Part shown: positions 1-10,645 of the stretch, piece after piece
How the letters are laid out: every line of letters begins with the position of its first letter
Numbering within the stretch: the first letter of the stretch is position 1
Assembly: GCA_963281255.1 (NCBI GenBank)
Contig: OY725506.1
Span: 1,655,001-1,719,000 of the forward strand
DNA: 64,000 nt
Direction of reading: 5' to 3'
Source: Aphrocallistes beatrix
Taxonomy: Eukaryota; Porifera; Hexactinellida; Sceptrulophora; Aphrocallistidae
The notes under the pieces: model-generated
What the model saw: only the letters and a program-made list of their open reading frames with translations
Told to the model about the DNA's origin: nothing
Databases searched by the model: none
Program-made: the position numbers and the translations under genes

Positions 1-355
1 ATGTATACATGCATATGATGTAGCACGCCGTCCATGTTATGAGGACATCTCCCTCCTGGAGCTGCACTAAAATAGGGCTAATAGGATCCTACAACCCACA
101 TTATATTATCCCGATTATCCGAACCTGGCACGATAATTGTGCGAAATGCATTTATGTGGTACGAGAAGTGGGGGGGAGGTGCTGCCCTGACCCCCAGACA
201 CGTCCCTGATCCTAGTCCTAGGAATCAATTAATTTTTTCAGCAAAAACTTTATATTTTATTTGTGTTACTTTAATTATCTCCATTCTAGATTTACACACA
301 ATCTCCCCTCAGCGAAGAGCTTTATATTCAAAATATTAACAAATTATTTTCAAAT
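1..355. other. upstream flank, no gene seen
   Basis: No convincing coding exon. A short stretch near 27-75 weakly resembles 5240-5285, suggesting an old dispersed repeat. The missing first exon(s) of the RCC1 gene probably lie here or before the window. Confidence 0.4.
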
Positions 356-2575
356 TTGACGTCCAGTCATGATTCAGAAAGAAATTCATGTAATCAAGTG
401 TCATGTGGTAGTAGCCACACAGGCTATATCCTCATGAATCAAGTATTCATGTGGACGAAAACTCATGATCACTTGCTCAGCCCTAGAACATTCACAGCTG
501 ATGACGTGCACCCCCTCACTGTGCCTCTCTTATCCTTCTTGCACATCAAAGTTTTGGAAATTTCCTGTGGCCACGATTACGCTTTAGCGCGCACTTCATG
601 TGGTGTGTATGCTTGGGGAGATAACACTTACGGACAACTGGGGTTGGGAGACAGACACAAAAGGCAACTTCCTACGATGATCGAATTCCTCTCTCACACG
701 CCGATCGTTGCGTTAGCTTGTGGAGACAACCATTCAATGGTGATTGGCTCCAATAACATTGTTTCCGTATTCGGAGACAACCGATACGGACAACTCGGAA
801 TCGGAAGGAGAGATCCGTATCAAACGACACCCATTGCTATAGCCTTGGAAGTTCCTGTTGTAGAAATATGCGGCGGTTCAATGCATTCATTGATGCTAGC
901 GCCAGATGGCTCCGTGTTTGCTATGGGAGATAATTCTTACGGACAACTTGGAGTTGAGGGTTTGGACGGTGCAACTGAACCCGTCAGAGTACAAATCCTC
1001 CTCGAGTATAAGGTCCTTGTGATAGCTTCAGGAGCTCATACTTGTGTTGCTTGTGGTAGAAATGCTACGCAACTGTGGGTATGGGGCAAGGGATTCGGAG
1101 AGCAGGAGCAGGGAGATATCGACTCAGAAGTACAAGAGAAACCTACTATAGCTTTGTCCAAAATGGATATAAACTTGAAAAAAGGAGATCAGCTTCAAAA
1201 TTTGGTGATTGGAAATAACCACTGTCTCTTGTTGACTAAAAATGGGCTTATTCTATCATGGGGTTGTAACGACCAAGGCCAATGTGGAGTAGGCACTTTT
1301 GATTACCAAAATGATCCGAAAGTACTTCCCATTAACATGACTGGAGTTTGTTTTACATCAGTTAGTGCATACTCTAGTATGAGCGCTGCAATTGATTCGA
1401 AAAATAGGTGTTTTGTTTGGGGGAAGATATATCCTAGCTCAATTCCTCAGATGACGACACCACAGAGTTCATTGGAATTAGAAAATTCACCTACAGTTAT
1501 TATAAGCGCAGTAGATTCTTCAACTGAGTGTTCTAATCTGCCAGCTCTCATTCACGATCTACAGCCGGAATGGAATACTAACTTTTTCACTGAATCAGAG
1601 CGTGCTGCTGCTCACGAATTGTCTGAACGCATCCCTGGTTTCCCGGACTTCTCCTGCCTGGGTACTCTCCCTTATGGAGACGAATCACTTGAGTGTGCAC
1701 TCAGAGAATTGCATAAGTTCTACTCCCCCACTCGTGTGAGAAGGTTATGCCAGAGCACGAATAATCTAATGGCCACTGCTCTTTTGATGGAGATGAGAGG
1801 GGACATCCCAGGAGCTCTTGAATGCAGACTCAGGCATGCCGTGGAGACAAGAGGAGACGCTGAGTTAGCACCTAAAGTGACTGAACTGGTATACAAACAT
1901 CTAGATAGCCTGCTGAATCAGAACCAAGGAGCACACACTTCTCGGGTTAGCTTCTTGAATCAATCCATACTTCTGATCAAGTCAGCTTACAAAATCTACA
2001 CTTCCCATTCCTTACCGCTATCTAACCTGGAGGAAGTCTTAGCATCTCGTATTGATGGATTAGCCTACCCTCTCTACTTATATACGAAAGAATTCATTGA
2101 CATCTGTGAAACTCCTCCATTCACTCTCTCTTTTTGTAGTAGAATAACCCTAGTGACTATACGCCTAATCTCCTCCGGGCATCCAGATCCTTATTCAGTA
2201 TTGAGCGCGAACAACAACATTCCTATAGCGCGTTCATTCAACGAGGAAACTATATGGGGTCACGTTGTACACAATATAACTAAGGATATAGAGAGCAGTG
2301 CCTCCTTCGAGATAGAGAACAATAAAGTTAAGGGGTTCTTTCCCTTTCCAGAAGATGACCATATGGTGATCTTTTCGTGTGAACACTCCTATACAGGGGT
2401 AGAGTTTAATAATACAGTTGTGCCTAAGTTTGAGAATCTTCTCAACAAAAATTTACCAAACTTGGGCAAACAAACTATTCATCGGATCGTACAGCATTAT
2501 AGAAATGAAACCAAGTTCTCTATTGGCTGTCCTGCTTGTGTGTTTATTAACTTGCAACGAATCGGATCTTCTTAA
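356..2575 (+). CDS. RCC1-propeller protein with C-terminal Cys/His motif, 5' end incomplete
   Basis: The open frame encodes about 739 residues. Residues 12 to about 370 hold seven RCC1-type blades with the recurring pattern CG..H....G.V...GDN.YGQLG. RCC1 blades form a beta-propeller used in guanine-nucleotide exchange or protein docking; no specific partner can be read here. The rest is mostly helical-looking and ends in C675-x-H677 and C725-x2-C728, a possible zinc-binding treble clef like those closing some trafficking proteins. The frame opens with TTG and the first blade is already under way before the first in-frame ATG (434). The true start is therefore probably in an upstream exon, with an acceptor such as the CAG at 364-366. 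I do not recognise the orthologue. Confidence 0.8.
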   Translation: MTSSHDSERNSCNQVSCGSSHTGYILMNQVFMWTKTHDHLLSPRTFTADDVHPLTVPLLSFLHIKVLEISCGHDYALARTSCGVYAWGDNTYGQLGLGDRHKRQLPTMIEFLSHTPIVALACGDNHSMVIGSNNIVSVFGDNRYGQLGIGRRDPYQTTPIAIALEVPVVEICGGSMHSLMLAPDGSVFAMGDNSYGQLGVEGLDGATEPVRVQILLEYKVLVIASGAHTCVACGRNATQLWVWGKGFGEQEQGDIDSEVQEKPTIALSKMDINLKKGDQLQNLVIGNNHCLLLTKNGLILSWGCNDQGQCGVGTFDYQNDPKVLPINMTGVCFTSVSAYSSMSAAIDSKNRCFVWGKIYPSSIPQMTTPQSSLELENSPTVIISAVDSSTECSNLPALIHDLQPEWNTNFFTESERAAAHELSERIPGFPDFSCLGTLPYGDESLECALRELHKFYSPTRVRRLCQSTNNLMATALLMEMRGDIPGALECRLRHAVETRGDAELAPKVTELVYKHLDSLLNQNQGAHTSRVSFLNQSILLIKSAYKIYTSHSLPLSNLEEVLASRIDGLAYPLYLYTKEFIDICETPPFTLSFCSRITLVTIRLISSGHPDPYSVLSANNNIPIARSFNEETIWGHVVHNITKDIESSASFEIENNKVKGFFPFPEDDHMVIFSCEHSYTGVEFNNTVVPKFENLLNKNLPNLGKQTIHRIVQHYRNETKFSIGCPACVFINLQRIGSS

Positions 2576-2737
2576 TTATTGGACGAACGTTATTTTTTTA
2601 AATTTGATTGCATTATACTAATTTACTCTTGAGATGTACAGAATTATAGTTTATATCTACTTGTAGATGATTAGTTCTTTTTTTGTCCTTGTATTTAATG
2701 TATTTAATATTTTTGTATCTTAAGTGATATCATATAT

Positions 2738-3190
2738 ACAAGCGCACTTCGCTTGCTTGCGCTGCGCGGCTGGAGGACACTGTGTCCTCTCTAAATACGT
2801 TTGTCCTACTATTATAAACGATATCGCACGAAAAATCACCAAATTTGTCAATTTAAAAAAATTTGATGAGTAATGATGACGTCATAAAAAAAGTGATGAG
2901 TCATCATTTTTTGATGATAGGTGCATCATATGTGAGGTATGTTAGTATACAGATTCAATTAAAATTTCAGCCTTCTATCTCCTATAATGGCTGAGTTATG
3001 CTCGAATAACTGTATTGCTTAACTTTTTAAAATGTGACAATGACGTCATAATTCCATGATGAGTAGACATTTTGCTCTGAGCTCAGAACTTAGTGGAGCC
3101 ATAGCCAAAAGACTCCCACATGCCAAAAATTAGCTTTCTGTGTCCGGCAGTTTCTTCAATCAATTCGTTACATATATATATATATATACA
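2738..3190 (+). repeat. dispersed repeat A, copy 1 (hairpin/CRE element)
   Basis: Starts with ACAAGCGCACTTCGCTTGCT, passes through GC-rich hairpins and ends in a (TA)n run. Related copies lie at 16431, 39236 and 44193, an inverted end at 47170-47252, and fragments at 3885, 7600 and 45905. It contains TGATGACGTCA and TGATGAGTCATCA words. Non-autonomous, class not determined. Confidence 0.75.
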
Positions 3191-3884
3191 TTAATCGAGT
3201 TTTAATAGTAAGGATACACATATAGTATTATACATACACAGTAAACCACCCTTTATTTCATTTCAAAAGAATAAATACTAAAATAAAATCTCAAAATTCT
3301 ACATGTATTCCTTGCATTTTTCTTCAACTATTCTAGTTCATACGCATATGTCGTGTCCCTAATGAATACTTTGTGTAACCCAATATAATTAACATAGAAA
3401 TGGAACAAGTTTGCTGACTTATTTTGCAAGAGCTTGATTTTAAAAACAAGCTTTAAATTAAAAATTGTCATTAATTATGAAATCATGAAATAAATCAAGA
3501 AATAGCATTATTTTTAAATACACAGTTTGTCTTGTATATAAATAAAACATCATTTTGTATAAACTTTGCTTATATTTTGTAATTTGCTGGATTAGTATAG
3601 AATACTAATTTTTAGAAGAATCTGGACATAGTATAATGAAGCAAATGGTGTCAGCTTCTCCTGGTCCCACCGCGGCCCTAGTACGTCACTGGGCAGGATC
3701 ATCAATGCCCATCTCAAGTATCCTACACAATTAGTTTGTAGCAAAACTACAATACTAATTGTATAGGAACCAGATATTACTCAAAAGTAAGGATAGATCC
3801 TAGCTTGGAAAGAAACATGACCACAAAACTCTCAGGATCGACTTGTGCCGATGGATAGCTACACTCAGAACTCAATTTAAAATC

Positions 3885-4075
3885 TATCTCTGTAATGAAT
3901 TGATTGAAGAAACCTCCTAGCTGATTTTTGGCACAGTGGAATATTTTGTGACCGACTCGAGCAATTTTGGGTCTCAGCGAAAATGAAAATTCAACTTATC
4001 ACGGAATTATGACGTCATCGTCTTACATAATTAGAAATTCCAGTTATTATATGCAATAAACGTTGAAATTGAAAA
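3885..4075 (-). repeat. dispersed repeat A, inverted fragment
   Basis: The reverse complement matches the 3' half of repeat A: the ATGACGTCATAATTCCGTGA segment, then the 'ccaaaaatcagct' and 'tttcttcaatcaattcgtta'-like end. It is diverged and lacks the GC-rich hairpin end. Confidence 0.5.
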
Positions 4076-4179
4076 TTTCGTGTATATAATATACCTTGTC
4101 CAACATAATACCATCATAAAAACTACCTACTAGATGTTAGTTTTTGACTGCTAAACCCATTTAAGGGTGGCATCATTCC

Positions 4180-4312
4180 CCCGATTAAGTGAAGAACCCT
4201 ATTACCCGAAAATATTTTGTATTAGCTTCTATGTATGAGAGCTATTCCGGTCCTGCCAAAAGTGGCCCGATTAAACAGTGACCGTATCAAGCGGAGTCGA
4301 CTGTAGTTTAAC
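4180..4312. repeat. dispersed repeat D (GGAGTC/CTGTA end)
   Basis: Shares words such as 'TTAGCTTCTATGTATG', 'CCCGATTAA' and 'GGAGTCGACTGTAG' with 16018-16085 and 17697-17835, and partly with 52075-52130. Probably a TA-flanked MITE family. Confidence 0.5.
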
Positions 4313-4449
4313 AACACATATCCATGTATGAGATTGGGTCGAGAAATGATAACTTTTTTATTAATTTGGATATCAATGAAGTAACCAAAACAGCATTTTA
4401 AATTTAGAATACGACCAAATCCTATTTAATTCTGTATAGTGCATATATC

Positions 4450-4683
4450 TTAGTCTTTCTTCTCTTCTTGAGCACTTGTTTTAGAATTAGGCACACCGTT
4501 GTTTTGAGTTGGCTTCTTCACTTCCTTACTCGCAGTTTCTACCGCTTTAGCCGATTCGTCTGACAAAACCTCTTTTGTAAGTTTGAGTGTTTCAGAAATG
4601 CGAGGAATTATCTTCTTCGGACCCATGAATAGACAAGCACCGATAAAACCGAGAATTAATATCTGAGCAAGGCTAAATCCCAT
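4450..4683 (-). CDS. TatA/Hcf106-like small membrane protein
   Basis: A 77-residue protein. Residues 3-20 form one hydrophobic helix, followed at once by LFMGPKK, then an amphipathic stretch (IPRISETLKLTKEVL) and a polar, Lys/Glu-rich tail. That order (N-terminal helix, F-G-P-K-K hinge, amphipathic helix, charged tail) is the TatA plan of twin-arginine translocases. TatA multimerises with TatC to move folded proteins across energy-transducing membranes; here the inner mitochondrial membrane would be expected. The match is imperfect: one extra residue splits F-G and another falls before the proline. No cleavable presequence is visible. It could instead be an unrelated small single-pass protein. 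It stands alone, over 1 kb from its neighbours. Confidence 0.5.
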   Translation of the reverse strand: MGFSLAQILILGFIGACLFMGPKKIIPRISETLKLTKEVLSDESAKAVETASKEVKKPTQNNGVPNSKTSAQEEKKD

Positions 4684-4840
4684 TGAATGATTACTAGTGA
4701 TATTAGATTAAAATTATGGTATGCGTAATCATCACAAATGCATCTGAAATATTTTAAAATTAAAATTATTTAATTAAATAATAATCCTTGATTTCATTAT
4801 TTTTTCCAATCTTGTAGCCAGTGTTTCTAAAATATAGATA

Positions 4841-4993
4841 CAGTCAGGGTCGTTTATTATGAACTAACCTCCTGGTCCCAATTTCATTTTTTAGATAGGA
4901 TTTTTATTGAATCAAGTTCGCTTAATATGAAGTATCTCTATTATGAACAGATTTTTTGGTCCCCTGGTGGTTCACAATAAGCGACCCTGACTG
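4841..4993. mobile_element. TA-flanked MITE
   Basis: 153 bp with terminal inverted repeats CAGTCAGGGTCGTTTATTAT and ATAAGCGACCCTGACTG, flanked by TA on both sides, as for Tc1/mariner or pogo-type elements. No coding capacity. Confidence 0.8.
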
Positions 4994-5902
4994 TAATCTT
5001 ATGAAAACCTTAGGTAGTAATGGAATTTTGTGAAAAAAATTGGTGTCTATCAAAAACACGTGCCTTGGATCCAGAGCACATGTGCATGTGTCAATGGTGG
5101 TGTTTCTCGTCTTGGCTCACTTCTAGTCAGAGGCGTCCTGGACTTTATAAAGGCACATGTGCTCTGGACTTTTCAAAATATGAAACTTGGTAGAAATTGG
5201 ACTTAAGATTCGCAGGAATGCAAATACGGACTTGGTACATCATCCATGCCATGGGAGCATCTCCACATGAAGGAGCCGCCCTGAAAATGAGAACTCGTGC
5301 AGAATAATAATCTGAAATCATATATAGAGGATTTCTAGCATGAATTCCGGGGTCTTTATAATAACCAACATCTAAGGAAAAATAAATGTTCTGCTTATTA
5401 ACACGTTTTTAAGGTCACATAAGTGAAATTGCTAAAATAATTGATCAGAAAGACATATAGGCTATCTGTGCCCGTTTTCTTTTTGTTTGAGCTATGATCA
5501 GCAATCAAACTTCTTCCAAAGGATGTAATCATAATCACACTCAATCACTCGGTAGTAATCAACGCAGGTCTAGTCTGCTCCAAGTATGTCAGAGTGGGTC
5601 CTCATAATTGTTGAATAATTTGGGACTGAAAGGAAATAAAATACAGCACTAGAGCCTACCATTTTCTGACGGGACTGGGTGCATTTAGAGAGATTGTGAG
5701 GTTTCTCGTTCGACCACTAACGTGAAATAAGATAGATACCAAATTCAAATAGTTGAACAATTACAATTTAACGCTAAAGCATTAGTATTCGGATTGAACA
5801 AAACTCCATGCTGTCCTAGCTTTCTTTCATTTTGTGCGAGTTATTGAACTCTACACGAGAACGAGATAACATCGCTGCTTGAAAATAAAATGATGTCTTT
5901 CC
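4994..5902. other. intergenic, no gene seen
   Basis: Nothing coding recognised. A short inverted pair, CCAGAGCACATGTGC near 5069 and GCACATGTGCTCTGG near 5154, frames about 70 bp and may be a degraded MITE. Confidence 0.4.
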
Positions 5903-6994
5903 TTACTTCTGCAAGTATTCTTTCCATTCCTGGAGCCTCTTCTCTCTACTCTCTTCGCTCTCGTCTTGGACATAGTCCGTCTCCCCGTCCCACAGACTCG
6001 CCCCGATGACTCTCCCAGCGAACTCTCTCCCCTGCATTACTCGCACGCATTCGTCTGCGCCCGAGTGCTCTACGAACATCACAGAGACGACTCCCTCGCT
6101 ATGTGTTTCGCACACGATCGCTTTCTTGACCTTGCCGTGCTTCTCACACTCACTCTTGATCTGATCTCGAACTTGGACAGAGAGCAGGGGGTTCTCCGTC
6201 AGCTCTGCAGGTGTGAACAAATTCTTCATTATTACAACTCGCTCGTGCTTAGGTCTGTCGTAAAACGGTTCCTTCCATTTGACCAGTTTTTCAGCTCTGT
6301 TCTTCTTTTTCTTCTTTTTCTTTGGCTTCAGAGCTGCGTTATATTGCCCTTTCATCTCGAACACGGCTGGCTCTACCTTCAGCACATGCCCCTCGAACTC
6401 AGACCCGTCCAAGATGAGCTGCGCGTAGTCTACGGACTCCACCCTCAAGTACGTGCACAGGCCGTCCCCCTTCTGCTCTCCCTCCTCCGTTCTGTACAGC
6501 TTTACCTTGGGTCGACCGTCCTCGTGCTGCGCTATCACGCCGCACTTGCGCATCAACTCTACGAACTGCTCTTCTGTCGTGGTGGAGGGTAGATTCGTCA
6601 CGTATACGTGCTTGTTCTGGTTATCTTCCACTTCAAACCAGCTGGGAGTATCGTTGTTCTTCTTTTTCTTCGCGGGAACTTCAATATCTAGGTCTCGACC
6701 GCTTTCTTTTACTTCCACACTCTCACCCACACGCTCCTCCCGCCCCGTGTCCCCCTCACCACTCAGAACATTAGCCTGTGCAATGACTGCTGTCTCGCTG
6801 CTTCTGTAGTTCGTCGTATACGTAGCAATCAGGTCATCATTGATTTGAGGAAACCAACCCCGCTGTAGGCTGTCCCACTCATAGATGGTACCATCCTTCG
6901 GGTCTACCCAGGTACTGCCTTGGCTTCCAGCTGCGTTCTCATCAGATTTCTCTGTAATTACCACAGGCACGGTTACCTCTTCCTCACTCGCCAT
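5903..6994 (-). CDS. HTATSF1: HTATSF1/CUS2-like U2 snRNP splicing factor
   Basis: A 363-residue single-exon frame. Residues 28-52 match the Tat-SF1 N-terminal element (WVDPKDGTIYEWD...WFP). RRM1 spans about 129-213 (KHVYVTNLP; EPAVFEMKGQYNA at its end) and is followed by a lysine run. The second RRM at about 252-337 is a U2AF-homology motif with R323-E324-F325 in the RxF position that binds tryptophan-containing ligands such as SF3B1. Family members chaperone U2 snRNP/SF3b assembly in the nucleus. The length is close to yeast Cus2 and far below vertebrate Tat-SF1, whose long acidic tail is absent. The stop overlaps a good splice-donor word (AA|GTAAGG), so a further 3' exon cannot be excluded. 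Confidence 0.88.
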   Translation of the reverse strand: MASEEEVTVPVVITEKSDENAAGSQGSTWVDPKDGTIYEWDSLQRGWFPQINDDLIATYTTNYRSSETAVIAQANVLSGEGDTGREERVGESVEVKESGRDLDIEVPAKKKKNNDTPSWFEVEDNQNKHVYVTNLPSTTTEEQFVELMRKCGVIAQHEDGRPKVKLYRTEEGEQKGDGLCTYLRVESVDYAQLILDGSEFEGHVLKVEPAVFEMKGQYNAALKPKKKKKKKNRAEKLVKWKEPFYDRPKHERVVIMKNLFTPAELTENPLLSVQVRDQIKSECEKHGKVKKAIVCETHSEGVVSVMFVEHSGADECVRVMQGREFAGRVIGASLWDGETDYVQDESEESREKRLQEWKEYLQK

Positions 6995-7219
6995 CTAACA
7001 AAAAATATATTAAGGTGTAAAGTTAAATTTTCAAAAAAATGATAGGGCTGCATTCATGGATTCTGTGTTACAGTTTGTCTGGGCTCATTTGTCATTTGTG
7101 TTGGATCAAAGATCGTATAGTAACTTCGTCTGCCCATGAAAGTTCTACACCTTGTGTCAAAATTTCCTTCGTCTCACACTATGGCATTCCAATTCACTTG
7201 ATTTTGGATGCGTCAGGAT

Positions 7220-7302
7220 CAGGGGCGCCAAACTTTTCGAAATCTTTTGACAATTTTGGAGTTCTATAGGGGGGCTCGAGCCCCCCCGGTTCGGCGTCTA
7301 TG
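7220..7302. mobile_element. short hAT-like MITE
   Basis: Begins CAGGGGCGCC and ends GGCGTCTATG (imperfect inverted ends). It carries a GGGGGGCTCGAGCCCCCCC palindrome and is flanked by the 8-bp duplication GTCAGGAT (7212-7219, 7303-7310). A relative lies at about 17597-17690. Confidence 0.65.
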
Positions 7303-7599
7303 GTCAGGATGATATTAACTAAATTATGACTCATTTTTGGTAATTGATGCTATCATTATTTGAGAAATGTTATTAGACATCTATGATTCAAATTTAACCT
7401 TCTAGGCTGAAAGCGAATAGCGATATATTCGGGACCGAATATTATTTGAAGAGTTGATCACCAAAATAATATCAGTATTCGGTATTCGGCAAGAATTCAT
7501 GACTAGAGATATCAAGTTCGATCGGCTTCAACCTTGCTCTAAAACAAATAATGGAGTTATGCTCTAAAAACTGAAATTTCTAATTATTCCAGTGAAGTT

Positions 7600-7735
7600 A
7601 TAGTTTTGTGATGAGCTGACAATTTCGTTTGAGAATCGAAATTACTCTAGCCAGTGACAGAATATTTCGGTGGACCAAAAATCAGCTTTCTGCGACTGCC
7701 AGTTTCTTCAAACATACCGTACATGTTATATACAT
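7600..7735 (+). repeat. repeat A fragment
   Basis: Matches the 3' part of repeat A ('ggaccaaaaatcagctttct', 'gccagtttcttca'). It directly abuts the foldback element at 7737. Confidence 0.45.
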
Positions 7736-7736
7736 A

Positions 7737-8695
7737 CAGTGTGTTCGGAAATTATTGGGACTAGACTTTAACTTAATGAAGTATCAAACCTGTACTTGGA
7801 AAGAGTATTATAATTTCAGTATAGCTTCATGTATGTATTTTCTTATACTATATTTACATTGTTTTGAGTTACACTATCATACCATGTGATTACCCAGCAT
7901 CTTTTCTAGAATGCAAACTCATTCTTTGTCTCAGTTTTCGTCAAAATTCCAACCACAGTTTGCTATGGTATAGCAATGTTTTCTTCTATACCGCTTAATT
8001 TAGTTATAGAAATATCTAAGCATGTATATATCTTGTAGTTGTGCAATTCTTAAGGATTTGTTTAAAGTATTCAGCAAGATATAGGTTCTGAAAGTCAGAA
8101 TTAGGGGTGTGCCAGTGATTACCCTACAATAATCAAATTTCTCGAGAAAAAAATTGAATTTGAGAAAATATAATTGTATTTGTAGTCAATCCCCACAAAT
8201 AGCACTAATTATTAGTTATTCCATTACTTTAAACAAGTTAATAAATTGTGAATTAAACAAGTTAGTTCAAAATTGTGGGCTAAATTCCACTTTTTACATT
8301 GTTATTCTCTGCGGGCCTCAATCACACCCCTAATTCTGACTTTCAGAGCTTATATCTTGCTGAATACTTTAAACAAATCCTCAAGAATTGCACAACTACA
8401 AGATATATACATGCTTAGATATTTCTATAACTAAATTAAGCGGTATAGAAGAAAACATTGCTATACCATAGCAAACTGTGGTTGGAATTTTGACGAAAAC
8501 TGAGACAAAGAATGAGTTTGTATTCTAGAAAAGATGCTGGGTAATCACATGGTATGATAGTGTAACTCAAGACAATGTAAATATAGTAAGAAAATACATA
8601 CATGAAGTTATACTGAAATTATAATACTCTTTCCAAGTACAGGTTTGATACTTCATTAAGTTAAAGTCTAGTCCCAATAATTTCCGAACACACTG
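7737..8695. mobile_element. 959-bp foldback element, TA target site
   Basis: Two arms of about 370 bp, near-identical in inverse orientation (7737-8110 and 8330-8695), around an unrelated centre of about 220 bp. Ends are CAGTGTGTTCGGAAATTATT and its complement, with TA on each side. The high arm identity implies recent formation or repair. No transposase frame is present, so it needed one in trans, probably Tc1/mariner-type. Confidence 0.85.
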
Positions 8696-8717
8696 TATGT
8701 GCATAAATAAATATCAA

Positions 8718-9120
8718 GGTTGCAGCTGAATAATTTAATATTCGGTTAGACCAAATACTATTTGGTAAATAGTTGATATTCGGTTGGGGACCGAATCAGT
8801 ATTGGTATTCGGTTGGAGTAACCGAATATCAGTATTTGTATTCGGTTAGGGAATATTCATGAATACTTATATATCCGGTTCAATTGGTTTCAACCTTGGT
8901 GGTAGTATATTTTCTAACTAATTTACCTATCATATCCAGGCACTATCTGTAAAATAGGTCAACATAGAGTACTATTACAATTTACAGTCTTCCAATGATA
9001 TTATTTCGCCCGCGCAGTATTAGAATATACGAAGTACCCGAATGTTATCAGGATTCGTATTCGGTTAGGGAACTATTCATGAATACTGATATTCGGTTAA
9101 ATCGGTTTCAACCTTGATGA
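8718..9120. repeat. ATTCGGTT-rich repeat remnants
   Basis: Contains repeated GGTATTCGGTT and CCGAATA words, and two 'GGTTTCAACCTTG' right ends (about 8886 and 9104). Looks like two damaged copies of one MITE; a related piece lies at 7425-7500. No target duplication found. Confidence 0.4.
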
Positions 9121-9128
9121 ATATAAAC

Positions 9129-9941
9129 CAGGGTTGGAATTTAACCTGGGTTAAATAGGTTTTGCCCAGCCCAGTGGGTTAAACCCGGGTTTAATTAGTT
9201 TAACCCGGGTTAAAACGGGTTTTATTGTCCAGAAACGGATTTTCCCAGTTATTGTCCTTGTTTTCAAATTCAACGATATAATTAATTATATAAGCGTACT
9301 TATTGTAAGAGGTGCATATCAAAATCTAGTACACAAATGAAAATCTAAAACAAATGAAAAGCAAATCACCAGTCAAACTCCACTGAACCTCTCAATTCCC
9401 GATAACAGATTACCAATTTTGCTGGTTCTCTAAGTCTAATCTATTTCGAAGTTTGTTCTGGACTAAACTAAAGTTAGAAAATATCCGCTCAATTGAAGCA
9501 TTTATGCGCCTCACCTTAGACCTTCTACTTTTAGAAAAAAGCTTTGAACAGGATCACTGGGCCACCAACAAAATTAGCATTATACATGTAGTAACCGCTA
9601 TGATTAGAGTAGGTAAGATGAACAAACTGCTCTACATAAATAATAGTACGTAGTATCCTTTGATTGTTTACTTAATGCACCTCAGATTGTTGTAACTTTT
9701 AAGAAATTCCATTGTTCGTACATCAGGTCTTATTAAAAATATCATTACGGAATCTCAATATAATACTTGCAGAATAAGAATTTTCAATCCAAACAATTGA
9801 TATCGCTAAAATTAACTTGATTTACAAGTACATTAGAATAAAACCCACTTTAACCCACAAAAGGGGGTTTTGCCCAGCCCGGGTTTAACCCGGGTTAAAT
9901 CCGGGTTTAACCTGGGGGGTGGGTTAAATTAGCCAACCCTG
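9129..9941 (-). mobile_element. hAT element remnant with transposase fragment
   Basis: 813 bp bounded by CAGGGTTGG and CCAACCCTG with subterminal GGTTTAACCCGGG repeats, and an exact 8-bp duplication ATATAAAC (9121-9128, 9942-9949), the hAT hallmark. On the minus strand 9413-9499 encodes the hAT C-terminal dimerisation motif (ASIERIFS...QNKLRNRL). The rest of the transposase is gone, so it is a deletion derivative of an autonomous hAT. Confidence 0.85.
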
Positions 9942-9949
9942 ATATAAAC

Positions 9950-10645
9950 GCAGTTTTAATAATCCTAGAGTATAGATATTCACAACGATCGAGTTTTAGT
10001 AACTAGTCTAATTAATATCGCATACACCCAATGGCGTAGACATAGTGGTGGGTGGTACTACCTGTGCTATGAAGCTTTTCATATTGCGACATAGTGTTCA
10101 GTGGTGCGCACCGCCACAAAAGGCTACGCCTCTGCACAGTGCATACGTATTCTACCTGCATTTCTCATCCTTGATAATTACGCACCTCCTCATCGAGAGT
10201 TCTTTTGAAAATAGGCTGGACCATACTTAACGAGTAAAGGAGGCTATGACAGGAATAACCGGATATTTAACCCCGATTAAGACTATAAGTGTTGATAACT
10301 CAATTAATGTTAGTCATTTTCAACGCGGGAGTTAGAAAAATGTGGTGAATTTACTATAAACATACGTAAAATACCTCAATGCTAATGCAGGATAATTAGT
10401 AAATTCTACTTCTAATCCATTTTCAGGGTATTCTATTTAGGCTAACTATCAGATACAGGGTAACGGACTAGATATAAATATCCACAAACAAACATTTCGA
10501 ATCTAGTTCGTCAACCTGCTATTATCATTAATCTAGAGAATAGACTAGTCTATTAGATGTTTCTTCAGTCTTGAACACAATCCTTAATGAATACAAATAT
10601 TCAGCAAAATATATACAGAGCAACATGTGACAGAATAAAAGTACA
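9950..10645. other. intergenic, no gene seen
   Basis: No exon recognised. 10030-10135 has CAATGGCGTAGAC and GGCTACGCCTCTG near-complementary ends and is probably another short hAT-type MITE. Confidence 0.35.

Noticed and set aside
5966..6809. Plus-strand open frames over the HTATSF1-like gene
   Set aside because: Antisense to clear RRM-coding sequence; no recognisable product.
9453..9653. Plus-strand frame as a small gene
   Set aside because: The opposite strand here encodes the hAT dimerisation motif, inside an element with an exact target duplication.
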